NCBI GenBank assembly: GCA_002393195.1
Contig: DGIK01000019.1
Span: 1 to 29,418 of the forward strand
Source of the DNA: Bacteroidales bacterium UBA3824
Lineage (GTDB): Bacteria; Bacteroidota; Bacteroidia; Bacteroidales; UBA3824
Reading direction: 5' to 3'
Length of the DNA stretch: 29,418 bases
Shown here: positions 17,877 to 24,740 of the stretch, in pieces
How positions within the stretch are numbered: the first letter of the stretch is position 1
How the letters are laid out: every line of letters starts with the position of its first letter
The notes under the pieces: generated by a model
The model's input: the letters and a program-made list of their open reading frames with translations, nothing else
Databases searched by the model: none
What the model was told of the DNA's origin: nothing
Made by a program: the position numbers and the translations under genes

Positions 17877-19520
17877 TCAATATGCCACCCTATACCAGTC
17901 GAAATCAGCATTTCCGCCAGCCTTCTTGGTCGAGTAATAGAACAACGCATACCGCTGACCCATAAAGTGATCGAGCATATAAACCATCTTGAATGTATGT
18001 CCAATACCCTTCCACTCTTTGCCATCAAGCGAATAATAAAACTCTGCCGTATCGACACCGTGGCTGCCAATCTGACTATCGTCATCAACACGTGAAAAAT
18101 CGCACGACGCCTTCAAATACACCACGTCAGCAGCCACAGGCACCGACGCTACAACGTGCTGCGTACCGCGCTTTGGAGGCCAACCGCCGGTCTGTTCGCC
18201 ATCAGGCATATTGTCAACCATCACAATGGACTTCTTGCCGCCCTCGTTGACAACGCCCACATAACCAAACTGTCCCGCCAACAACGCCAACCCTGCCACG
18301 TCTCCATCATTGAGACCAGAAGCATCGAGACAAACAGAACCATTACACTTGGGACCAAATGTACGCTGCGTCAACATATTGCGGCTCTGCGTGAAAAGCG
18401 TATCGGTACGATCTGTCTTCAACCGCATAAAACCTTTCCTTTCACTGAGCGACCACAACTCATTGACAGGATTGTGATTCCACTGCCAAACAAGTTTCAA
18501 CTTGTCGCCGTCAAATTCGTCGCCATCCACAATGCCGGGAATCAAACCCTTACTCTTGGGCAACGCGAGAGTATCAGGCACTTTGCCATTGGCATCGCCA
18601 ATCACCGGCCAACCGTCCTTCCATTCCACGGGAACCCAATACGGAATACGACCGACGCCGCCCCTGTCGCCAAACAGATAAGCGAACCAACGTCCATCGG
18701 GAGTGTCAACAAGTCCGCCCTGAGCCACGCCCTTGTCTTGGAACACAACCTTGCCCTCGTAAGGGCCAAAGAGATTGTCGGCACGATGACATACCACGGT
18801 GCGCATACCGCCACGCGGCCATACAATGTTGAAGAGGTAATATTTGCCGTTAATCTTAAACATCTGCGAACCCTCGCCATTGAGCATCATCTGTTCGCGC
18901 CCGCCGGCGGGAAGTCCGGCATCCTCGATAAGCACCTTCTCCGTGCCGTCCACAATGCCGCTAAAATCGGGCTTGATTTCGCGGATAGTGAGCCTGCCAT
19001 TGCCATTGATCATATACACGCGACCATCCTCCTCAAAGACAACGGTGTGGTCGTGCAGCGACGGCTCAAATTCGTGCCGCTCCCACTTGCCGCTCTCGAT
19101 ATTGTCGGTAACGAAGAAATACGTCTTGTCTGTTACTTGGTCGAAGGTACTTACAATGTACTTGCCGCCCACGTAACGGATGCAACTTGCCCACGAGCCT
19201 TTGCCGTAGGTGTTTTTGCCACCAATGAGCATCGTCTCGTCCTGATTGCCGAGGATGTCATAACAATAACTCACAATCTCCCAATTAGACAAGTCCTTGG
19301 ACTTCATCACGGGAACGCCCGGATTCAGATGCATCGTGGTGCTCGTCATATAATACGTGTCGCCCACGCGCAACATCGAGAGGTCGGGAATGTCGGTCCA
19401 CAATACGGGATTGGTGCAGCCGGTCTGAGGCTCCTGCTGCTGTGGGGCTGTCTGCGTCGCACAACTGCCAAGCAACACAGCCGCCGCAATCGCCGCCACC
19501 GAAAGAAATCTGTTTTTCAT
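17877..19520 (-). CDS. Glycoside hydrolase family 43 lipoprotein
   Basis: Lipoprotein of 547 residues with lipobox LGSC (Cys20), expected to be exposed at the cell envelope. Residues about 35-330 are a five-bladed GH43 propeller: Asp46 in PDLSMLRVGDTYY is the likely base, Asp157 in HDHTVVFEEDGRVY the likely pKa-modulating residue, and Glu216 in GEGSQMFKINGKYY the likely acid. Residues about 340-547 form a beta-sandwich of the beta-xylosidase C-terminal type. Family members act on arabinose- or xylose-containing plant glycans; substrate cannot be fixed from sequence alone. No SusC/SusD pair or other polysaccharide-locus gene lies next to it in this window, so it looks like an isolated enzyme. 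It has a good own promoter. Confidence 0.88.
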   Translation of the reverse strand: MKNRFLSVAAIAAAVLLGSCATQTAPQQQEPQTGCTNPVLWTDIPDLSMLRVGDTYYMTSTTMHLNPGVPVMKSKDLSNWEIVSYCYDILGNQDETMLIGGKNTYGKGSWASCIRYVGGKYIVSTFDQVTDKTYFFVTDNIESGKWERHEFEPSLHDHTVVFEEDGRVYMINGNGRLTIREIKPDFSGIVDGTEKVLIEDAGLPAGGREQMMLNGEGSQMFKINGKYYLFNIVWPRGGMRTVVCHRADNLFGPYEGKVVFQDKGVAQGGLVDTPDGRWFAYLFGDRGGVGRIPYWVPVEWKDGWPVIGDANGKVPDTLALPKSKGLIPGIVDGDEFDGDKLKLVWQWNHNPVNELWSLSERKGFMRLKTDRTDTLFTQSRNMLTQRTFGPKCNGSVCLDASGLNDGDVAGLALLAGQFGYVGVVNEGGKKSIVMVDNMPDGEQTGGWPPKRGTQHVVASVPVAADVVYLKASCDFSRVDDDSQIGSHGVDTAEFYYSLDGKEWKGIGHTFKMVYMLDHFMGQRYALFYYSTKKAGGNADFDWYRVAY

Positions 19521-19562
19521 ATCTGTATAATTAATTGATTAAAGTGTTATAGAAAATTAATG

Positions 19563-19594
19563 CAAAGATAAAATATTGTTTCAGGATAAGCAAA
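19563..19594 (-). promoter_or_regulatory. Consensus promoter of the GH43 gene
   Basis: On the minus strand TTTG (19594-19591) is followed after exactly 20 bases by TATCTTTG (19570-19563), a full match to the Bacteroidota consensus. The GH43 ATG starts 42 bases downstream at 19520. Confidence 0.8.
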
Positions 19595-19656
19595 TATTTT
19601 TATGGCGACAATCCGAGTTAGTAACAGTGACACATTTTTTTATCAGCAATTTTTTA

Positions 19657-19664
19657 TAAATTTG
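19657..19664 (+). promoter_or_regulatory. -7 element of the tRNA-editing gene
   Basis: TAAATTTG matches TAnnTTTG exactly, 45 bases before the ATG at 19710. A T run at 19635-19641 lies at the -33 distance without a perfect TTTG. This promoter diverges from that of GH43. Confidence 0.5.
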
Positions 19665-19709
19665 CAACCAATACTTTGCACAATACGGCAAGTCAATAAA
19701 TCAACAATT

Positions 19710-20201
19710 ATGACAAACGAACCCATATTTCAAACCCTTGACTCACTGAATATTCCATATGAAATTCAGGAGCATAAGGCGATATTTTCGGAGGAGGACG
19801 CCAAGGATGTTGTAATCACACTCGAAGGCATCGACGTAAAAAACCTTTTTGTAAAGGACAAGAACCACAACTACGGGCTTGTGAGTATGGACTTGCACCG
19901 CCGCGCCGACCTCAAAAAAATCGCCTCTCAATTTGGATTTGGCCGCCTGAGTTTCTGCAACGCCGACGAACTGATGCAATACCTCAACATTACGCCGGGT
20001 TCGGTGAGTCCGCTATGTTTGATGTTCGATGCCAACTGCGCCGTCAAAGTGCTCTACGACCAATCATTTGAGGGACACAACGTTGTCATCCACCCCTTAC
20101 GCAACACCGCCTCCATCAGCCTCAAATTCGACGACCTCAAACGCTTCACCGAACACTTTGGTCACAAATGGATGACGGGAGATGTGTATAAGGAAGAATA
20201 A
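19710..20201 (+). CDS. YbaK/ProX-family aminoacyl-tRNA deacylase
   Basis: Free-standing editing domain of 163 residues, expected to hydrolyse mischarged tRNA, most likely alanyl-tRNA(Pro) (ProXp-ala/PrdX type). Features that fit are KNLFVKD with Lys44, the GSVSP motif (97-101) that matches the GxxxP signature of the group, and IHPLRNTASISL with His128 near the C-terminus. I chose ATG 19710 because the family fold starts there; an in-frame ATG at 19602 would add 36 residues and run through the promoter. The DUF5131 gene begins 10 bases after its stop, so co-transcription is likely even though base composition changes about here. The exact tRNA substrate is inferred from motifs. Confidence 0.85.
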   Translation: MTNEPIFQTLDSLNIPYEIQEHKAIFSEEDAKDVVITLEGIDVKNLFVKDKNHNYGLVSMDLHRRADLKKIASQFGFGRLSFCNADELMQYLNITPGSVSPLCLMFDANCAVKVLYDQSFEGHNVVIHPLRNTASISLKFDDLKRFTEHFGHKWMTGDVYKEE

Positions 20202-20211
20202 ATTTGGAGAG

Positions 20212-21015
20212 ATGTCAGAACATTGGGAAATATACGCCGATTGGAATCCGTGGCACGGTTGCACCAAAATCAGCCCCGGATGCAAATACTGTTATGTCTA
20301 TCGTCAGGATGAGATGTATGGCAGCGAAATTTCAAGCCAAGAATGTAGAAAAACCGGCAATTTCAATCTCCCAATCAAACGCAAACGCGACAAAAGTTGG
20401 AAAATTCCAAGCGGACGGATTGTTTTCACTTGTTTTACGTCGGATTTTCTCTTGAAAGATGCCGACCCGTGGCGTGGCGAATGTTGGCAGATGATTAAGC
20501 AACGGAGCGACCTTTGTTTTTATTTCTTCACCAAACGCATCGACCGTTTTATGGACTGTGTTCCAAGCGATTGGGGCGATGGTTACGACAATGTGATGGT
20601 GGGCTGCACCGTTGAAAACCAACAAATGGCGGATTACCGTTTGCCGATATTTCTCTCAGTGCCAATCAAACACAAGAGCATAATGGTGGCGCCGATGCTA
20701 TCAGCCGTTGACCTTACGCCATATTTAACGTCTGAAATCGAGGAAGTTGCCGTAAGTGGCGAATCGGGTGTTGATGCTCGTCCTTGTGATTATGATTGGA
20801 TTCTCGATGTGCGCTCGCAATGTATGGCTCGTGATATTGCCTTCCGTTTTCATCAGACGGGAGCACGGTTTATCAAAGATGGCAAAATGTACCGCATACG
20901 CCGTTGTTACCAACTCAGCCAAGCCCATAAAGCCAACATCGACTACAAAATCGGCAATTACCTTGTGCCAGAGACCATTAAGTTTGAGTGGAAAGATAGC
21001 GATTATCACGATTGA
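20212..21015 (+). CDS. DUF5131 (phage Gp37/Gp68-like) three-cysteine protein
   Basis: Protein of 267 residues. The N-terminus holds WNPWHGCTKISPGCKYCY with Cys17, Cys24 and Cys27, a Cx6CxxC cluster characteristic of the DUF5131 family, which is found in phages and accessory regions and is related in outline to radical-SAM enzymes (family knowledge). Further conserved-looking stretches are VFTCFTSDFLLKDADPWR (about 72-90), FYFFTKR (about 103-109) and GESGVDARPCDYDW (about 183-196). A start at 20212 is preferred over the in-frame ATG at 20182 because it follows GGAGAG and lies after the previous stop. No TcmP-type partner, often encoded beside such proteins, is present. The reaction is unknown. 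Confidence 0.8.
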   Translation: MSEHWEIYADWNPWHGCTKISPGCKYCYVYRQDEMYGSEISSQECRKTGNFNLPIKRKRDKSWKIPSGRIVFTCFTSDFLLKDADPWRGECWQMIKQRSDLCFYFFTKRIDRFMDCVPSDWGDGYDNVMVGCTVENQQMADYRLPIFLSVPIKHKSIMVAPMLSAVDLTPYLTSEIEEVAVSGESGVDARPCDYDWILDVRSQCMARDIAFRFHQTGARFIKDGKMYRIRRCYQLSQAHKANIDYKIGNYLVPETIKFEWKDSDYHD

Positions 21016-21120
21016 AAGAGTGCAACAACACCTATTCCGCCACTTTGTGGGTCGCGCTCGAAAAACTTACACCCACTTTGAAAAGTTTTCTGCATTCAAC
21101 GCTAAATGGCAGCGCATAAT

Positions 21121-21702
21121 TCATCCTTCTTTCGTAACATTTTTTTCAATCCCTTTTGGTTTATATAGCCACCGAATGAAGAAAAACAATAATAGTCCAG
21201 TACCAACTATAAAAAAAGACCATTTGCTCCAATTGTTAGCATGCCTGCGGCACAAATACCAACGAGTTTCCCACAAATTTGCAAAATCGCCTAACGATGT
21301 CATTTCTTTATCATATTTATACTCACCCCACCCCCAATGTGAAACCAGCAATCCTATATCTCCTCTTTCATGTAAAAGTTCTTTATTTGGAAGGTCATTA
21401 TCTAGTGCTCGGGCTTTGTCCAAATCACTACACGGCTTATTAATGAACATAAAGATATGGTAAACAATGAACGCTGAAGCAAAAGCAATGGCTACAATAC
21501 CAACCAATTGTAATAATTTCTTGATGACGATTTTCAGTATATTACGTATTTTGTCTTCTATTGGTGCATTTCGCTGTTCGACCATCTCTACAGTCATATG
21601 TTGAGGCGATATTATAGTTTTTTCCTCAACCAAAGATCCACCACAATATTGGCAAAATGTAGCATCATCGGATATTTCTTTTCCACAATATTTACAAAAC
21701 AT
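21121..21702 (-). CDS. Zinc-ribbon membrane protein
   Basis: Protein of 193 residues. The N-terminus is a zinc ribbon with CxxC pairs at Cys3/Cys6 and Cys17/Cys20 (FCKYCGKEI and FCQYCGG). After a linker come two predicted membrane helices, about residues 60-88 and 160-180, with a tryptophan-rich soluble segment between them. The C-terminus is lysine-rich. Such zinc_ribbon_2 proteins are common in Bacteroidota and mostly uncharacterised. The gene is convergent with the DUF5131 gene, with a 105-base gap that shows no other feature. No clear promoter is seen in 21703-21760. Confidence 0.7.
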   Translation of the reverse strand: MFCKYCGKEISDDATFCQYCGGSLVEEKTIISPQHMTVEMVEQRNAPIEDKIRNILKIVIKKLLQLVGIVAIAFASAFIVYHIFMFINKPCSDLDKARALDNDLPNKELLHERGDIGLLVSHWGWGEYKYDKEMTSLGDFANLWETRWYLCRRHANNWSKWSFFIVGTGLLLFFFIRWLYKPKGIEKNVTKEG

Positions 21703-21882
21703 GATTTTTTTGTTTAAAAATAAATACTAAATCTACTTAAATTACCTTAAACTTAGGAATACACAAAACACTTATAGACAATTTAATCCATAAACTCTTT
21801 GTCAGACAGTGTTTGTTTTCTTTGTCACGCCTTGACTGAGGTTCTTCTTCTTTATTCTTGTTTTCTTCCACAATAGAATAAT

Positions 21883-22134
21883 TTAGATAATTTTTGTAAA
21901 CCTAAGTGATTCAACAGTTGAATCCTTATCATCATAATGGTATCCGATTTGTGCGATTTCGTTGATAAAATCACAATCCATAAGACTCCTAACATCATAA
22001 TCGCAAACATCAGGATATATGTAAATTCGTTCAAAGACCACCACATTAGAATTATGATATTCGGTTAGAAATTTTTTTATACAATTATGCCCCTTTTTCA
22101 TAAAAATGGTGGCAATTTGCGCACATTCTTCCAC
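21883..22134 (-). CDS. Small hypothetical protein overlapping its upstream neighbour
   Basis: ORF of 83 residues with balanced composition (MEECAQIATIFMKKGHN at the start) and no domain I recognise. Its first 37 bases overlap, in another frame, the end of the 54-codon ORF upstream. It could be a translationally coupled gene, or the two ORFs could be halves of one frameshifted gene. It is the better candidate in 21852-22134; a 64-codon ORF in another frame there looks like a shadow. Confidence 0.4.
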   Translation of the reverse strand: MEECAQIATIFMKKGHNCIKKFLTEYHNSNVVVFERIYIYPDVCDYDVRSLMDCDFINEIAQIGYHYDDKDSTVESLRFTKII

Positions 22135-22262
22135 TTTTCTACATTGTCATTTGCTTTGACAAGGTTTCTTTGTACCATATCAATAAATTCTACATCTTGA
22201 CTATCCAACGCTGCTTTCTTAAATTGTTCCGTTATTGACTCAAGTTCTTCGTTATTATTCAT
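22098..22262 (-). CDS. Small hypothetical protein
   Basis: ORF of 54 residues beginning MNNNEELESITEQFKKAAL, acidic and helical in appearance, without a recognisable domain. I chose the ATG at 22262; an in-frame ATG at 22367 would run across the putative -7 element at 22335-22342. It lies just downstream of the XRE regulator gene and its 22-bp repeats, and overlaps the next ORF by 37 bases. Confidence 0.45.
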   Translation of the reverse strand: MNNNEELESITEQFKKAALDSQDVEFIDMVQRNLVKANDNVEKWKNVRKLPPFL

Positions 22263-22334
22263 AATAGAATGAATTTTAAGATTGATTAAAATTTTGTTAA
22301 CTACCCGCCTCCCACTTCCGTAGAAAACAATATA

Positions 22335-22368
22335 CAAAGTAACACAATTTCCTTCAAACCACAGCAAA
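22335..22368 (-). promoter_or_regulatory. Possible promoter of the small-ORF pair
   Basis: On the minus strand TTTG (22368-22365) is followed after 22 bases by TTACTTTG (22342-22335), one mismatch from consensus. It directly abuts the tandem repeat at 22372-22415, as an operator-controlled promoter would. Confidence 0.4.
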
Positions 22369-22371
22369 AAT

Positions 22372-22415
22372 ATGTAATACGTTCTTTTACAAAATGTAGT
22401 ACGTTATTTTACATT
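22372..22415. repeat. 22-bp imperfect tandem repeat beside the XRE gene
   Basis: Copies at 22372-22393 and 22394-22415 match at 18 of 22 positions; the shared part reads ATGTARTACGTTMTTTTACA. Each copy begins TGTA and ends TTTTACA, an imperfect inverted repeat. The second copy overlaps the last codons and stop of the XRE gene, and the first abuts the putative promoter of the small-ORF pair. An operator for the XRE protein is inferred. Confidence 0.75.
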
Positions 22416-22643
22416 ATTGACTTTTTCTTGAAAAATCTCCGTATAGAAAGCAAAAAAATTATATCTCAATGCCACCGAAATTCGCAGAAGAAGTGCAGAA
22501 TCAATATTTTGACGCTCATAGATATCGTAAATATTGACGCGGTGGCAGTTGAGTTGCTCGGCAAGCCAACTCACGCTCCGTCCCTGTTCTTTGACGACAG
22601 CCTTGATTTTTTCTCCTATTGTATTTGGCGGATTTTGAGCCAT
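22404..22643 (-). CDS. XRE-family helix-turn-helix regulator
   Basis: Small regulator of 79 residues. A Cro/C1-type helix-turn-helix spans about residues 8-65 (IGEKIKAVVKEQGRSVSWLA, then a turn and a recognition helix around CHRVNIYDIYERQNI). The short C-terminal tail FYTEIFQEKVNNVK is charged. It may bind the tandem repeat at its own 3' end and control the small genes downstream. Its start lies 54 bases after the terminator of the structured RNA upstream on the same strand; no separate -7 element is evident, so it may depend on read-through from that RNA or on a weak promoter. Confidence 0.8.
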   Translation of the reverse strand: MAQNPPNTIGEKIKAVVKEQGRSVSWLAEQLNCHRVNIYDIYERQNIDSALLLRISVALRYNFFAFYTEIFQEKVNNVK

Positions 22644-22696
22644 TCTGTCTGTTTATCAACATATCATCACCACGGCTCCAATGGATAACTTATAAA

Positions 22697-22734
22697 TAAA
22701 AAAGGCGTGGAACCTTATTATGCCCGTTCCACAC
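22697..22734 (-). terminator. Terminator of the structured RNA
   Basis: On the minus strand GTGTGGAAC (22734-22726) pairs with GTTCCACGC (22713-22705), with one G-U pair, and is followed after one or two bases by seven T (22703-22697). Its 5' arm overlaps the outermost strand of the rod, so the two structures compete in part. Confidence 0.8.
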
Positions 22735-22976
22735 GTTGAGGCCTTCGAACTTGCCCTTTCTGCCGAAACGAGCAACGAAGACCCACGCGTATGTATAAAC
22801 GCACGGACACACCTACGGCATGCCGCATAATTATATACATAACCCAATGGGCATCTATCGTTGCAATGTTTCTGGCAGAAAATTGAAGTGTTCGAAGTTT
22901 CAACGTGTCAGTAACAAAGCGTAAATAAACGCCTCTCTATAAACTACTCCGCCCGCCCTACAAACGGCGGGGGTTT
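22697..22976 (-). ncRNA. Structured, rod-shaped small RNA (6S-like candidate)
   Basis: No convincing ORF exists between 22644 and 23061, but the minus strand has a -7 element, long-range pairing and a terminator. Written in minus-strand order, matched segments are ACACGTTGA (22908-22900) with TCAACGTGT (22739-22731); TTCGAAC (22896-22890) with GTTCGAA (22750-22744); TTCTGCC (22880-22874) with GGCAGAA (22764-22758); GAAAC (22872-22868) with GTTTC (22769-22765); GCAACGA (22864-22858) with TCGTTGC (22778-22772); CCCA (22851-22848) with TGGG (22785-22782); and TATGTATA (22841-22834) with TATACATA (22797-22790). The result is one bulged rod of about 178 bases, the size and shape of 6S RNA. A 5' hairpin CTGCAAAC/GTTTGTAG-type pairing precedes it. 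Identity as 6S or another Bacteroidales RNA class is inference; the 5' end is estimated from the -7 element. Confidence 0.65.
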
Positions 22977-22982
22977 GCAGGG

Positions 22983-22990
22983 CAAAGGTA
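22983..22990 (-). promoter_or_regulatory. -7 element of the structured RNA
   Basis: On the minus strand TACCTTTG (22990-22983) matches TAnnTTTG exactly. The -33 region is a T run (around 23005-23010) rather than TTTG. It diverges from the promoter of the RhuM gene. Confidence 0.55.
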
Positions 22991-23015
22991 CAAACTTTTT
23001 TATTTAAAAAATGAC

Positions 23016-23044
23016 TTTGGATGAGTTTTTTTTCCATATCTTTG
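23016..23044 (+). promoter_or_regulatory. Promoter of the RhuM-PLD gene
   Basis: TATCTTTG (23037-23044) is an exact -7 match. TTTG at 23016-23019 lies 17 bases upstream, slightly closer than usual. The element falls between two in-frame ATGs (23011 and 23062) and therefore decides for the second. Confidence 0.55.
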
Positions 23045-23061
23045 CCGAAAACTTTACGAAT

Positions 23062-23955
23062 ATGCCTCAAACACTCAAAAATATAGAAAACAGCGGCGAG
23101 ATTGTGCTGTATCAGCCTGACGACAGTTTGTCGTTGGAGGTGAAGTTGGAGAACGAAACGGTTTGGCTATCGCAGCAACAGATGTCAAAATTGTTTGACG
23201 TGAAAGAAAACAACATAACTTACCATATCCAAAGCATTTACAAGTCGCACGAACTTGATGCGGATTCAACTACTCAAAAAATTAGAGTAGTTCGACAAGA
23301 GGGCAACAGAATGGTAACTCGGCACATTGACTTTTATAATTTGGATATGATTATTTCAGTTGGGTACAGGGTGAATAGTGTTAATGCCACTCTGTTTCGT
23401 CGTTGGGCTACCGCGGTACTCAAAGACTATCTTCTGAAAGGTTATAACATTAATCAACGTCTTGTGTATATGGAAGAACGGATTGACCGCCGTCTCAATT
23501 CCATTGAATCCACCCTCGCCGAACATCAACAGAAAATCGACTTTTTCGTAAAAACTAATCTTCCGCCGATCGAACAAGTTTTCTTCAATGGTCAATTTTT
23601 TGAGGCACGTGTATTGTTGGAAAAATTGGTAAAATCCGCGCAAAAACGTGTTGTAATTGTTGACAACTATATTGATGCCGCCACTTTTGACATCCTCGAT
23701 GTTAGACAGCAAGGTGTTTCAGCCGACATTTATTCGGGTAGCCTGCATACTACGCTGCGCAATGCCCACAATTCTGCCGCAGGTGCAAATCCCATTAACG
23801 AGCACATTTGGACAAATCCATCACACGACCGTTGGCTAATTATCGACGACAATCTTTTCCATTGTGGACATTCAATCAAGGATATGGGCAAAAAACTTAC
23901 AGCCATAATGCTTATGGGTACGCCGCCCGAAACGATTCTTAATGCATTAATCTAA
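23062..23955 (+). CDS. RhuM-family protein with phospholipase-D-like C-terminus
   Basis: Protein of 297 residues. Residues about 12-130 match the RhuM virulence-protein family (VWLSQQQMSKLFDVKENNITYHI, then IDFYNLDMIISVGYRVNS and FRRWAT), a domain related to phage-type DNA-binding ORF6N/KilA-N modules by context. A helical linker (about 130-170) leads to a C-terminal domain (about 175-290) with KRVVIVDNYID and HDRWLIID, in which His255, Arg257 and Asp262 resemble the phospholipase-D HxK(x4)D motif with Arg in place of Lys; only one such motif is present, so a dimer would be needed for activity. ATG 23062 is chosen because the promoter lies upstream of it. It diverges from the structured RNA. 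A defence or toxin-like role is possible but unproven. Confidence 0.75.
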   Translation: MPQTLKNIENSGEIVLYQPDDSLSLEVKLENETVWLSQQQMSKLFDVKENNITYHIQSIYKSHELDADSTTQKIRVVRQEGNRMVTRHIDFYNLDMIISVGYRVNSVNATLFRRWATAVLKDYLLKGYNINQRLVYMEERIDRRLNSIESTLAEHQQKIDFFVKTNLPPIEQVFFNGQFFEARVLLEKLVKSAQKRVVIVDNYIDAATFDILDVRQQGVSADIYSGSLHTTLRNAHNSAAGANPINEHIWTNPSHDRWLIIDDNLFHCGHSIKDMGKKLTAIMLMGTPPETILNALI

Positions 23956-23957
23956 AT

Positions 23958-23988
23958 TTTGCACATTTAACAAAGTTTGCTATCTTTA
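23958..23988 (+). promoter_or_regulatory. Promoter of the GyrI-like gene
   Basis: TTTG (23958-23961) is followed after 19 bases by TATCTTTA (23981-23988), one mismatch from consensus. The ATG is at 24061, giving a leader of about 65 bases. Confidence 0.6.
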
Positions 23989-24060
23989 CAGCCGAAACTA
24001 AAACAAAAAGCACTTTTACGCTGAAAATCAGGATTTTGACTGTTCAAACAAAACAACATT

Positions 24061-24693
24061 ATGGCATTTGATTTCAAGAAAGAGTTCAAAGAATATTACC
24101 TTCCGCCCTGCAAGCCGGAGATTGTCAACGTACCCCCTGCCAACTTCATTGCAGTACGTGGCAGCGGCAATCCCAACGACGAGGACGGCGACTACAAGCA
24201 CGCCCTCAACATTCTCTACGCCGTGGCTTACACACTGAAAATGAGTTATAAAACCGATTACAAAATCAATGGTTTTTATGAATACGTTGTGCCGCCGCTC
24301 GAAGGCTTTTGGTGGCAAGACGGCGTTGTAGGCGTTGATTATTCCAACAAATCCACTTTCAATTGGATTTCGGTGCTGCGTCTGCCCGATTTCATCACCC
24401 GCAAAGATTTTGATTGGGCGGTTTCCACAGCCACCAAAAAGAAAAAGATTGACTGTTCGCGAGCCGAATTTCTCACCATCAACGAAGGTCTCTGCGTTCA
24501 AATAATGCACATCGGCACCTACGATCAAGAGACTGAAACCGTGAAACTTATGGACGACTTCATCGCCACCGCCGGCTACACCAACGACCTCTCCTCCACC
24601 CGCCTCCACCACGAAATCTACCTCTCCGACCCACGAAAGACCGCGCCGGAAAAGTTGAAGACGGTGATTAGGCATCCGGTGAGGGAGGGATGA
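24061..24693 (+). CDS. GyrI-like small-molecule-binding protein
   Basis: Protein of 210 residues of the GyrI-like group (COG4832-type). The pattern FKKEFKEYYLPPCKPEIVNVPPANFIAVRGSGNPN at the start, LNILYAVAYTLK (about 50-61), YVVPPLEGFWW (about 75-85) and HIGTYDQE (about 150-157) is typical of this family. The fold is the SOUL/GyrI effector-binding type, found alone or fused to AraC regulators, and a few members hydrolyse or sequester small toxic compounds (family knowledge). No DNA-binding domain is attached here. It has its own promoter and precedes the acetyltransferase pair. Confidence 0.85.
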   Translation: MAFDFKKEFKEYYLPPCKPEIVNVPPANFIAVRGSGNPNDEDGDYKHALNILYAVAYTLKMSYKTDYKINGFYEYVVPPLEGFWWQDGVVGVDYSNKSTFNWISVLRLPDFITRKDFDWAVSTATKKKKIDCSRAEFLTINEGLCVQIMHIGTYDQETETVKLMDDFIATAGYTNDLSSTRLHHEIYLSDPRKTAPEKLKTVIRHPVREG

Positions 24694-24708
24694 TTACCAA
24701 AAATTTCT

Positions 24709-24716
24709 TATCTTTG
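24709..24716 (+). promoter_or_regulatory. -7 element of the acetyltransferase pair
   Basis: TATCTTTG matches TAnnTTTG exactly, 24 bases before the ATG at 24741. No TTTG is seen 19-22 bases upstream, where the end of the GyrI-like gene lies. Confidence 0.5.
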
Positions 24717-24740
24717 CCCCCAAAATAAATCATTACATCA

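Noticed and set aside
18156..19538. 460-codon open frame on the plus strand across the GH43 gene
   Set aside because: It is antisense to a gene with clear GH43 catalytic residues, lipobox and promoter; its translation shows no domain and it is explained by the codon bias of the real gene.
20756..21463. 235-codon plus-strand ORF spanning the DUF5131 end and the zinc-ribbon gene
   Set aside because: It overlaps two better-supported genes in other frames and has no recognisable domain.
22656..22903. Small minus-strand ORFs of about 61-63 codons inside the structured RNA
   Set aside because: Composition is Arg/Cys-rich and lacks protein character, and the region is better explained by paired RNA segments with promoter and terminator. 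Similar spurious ORFs arise in conserved RNA genes.
24028..24675. 215-codon minus-strand ORF across the GyrI-like gene
   Set aside because: Antisense to a gene with clear family motifs and a promoter on the plus strand.
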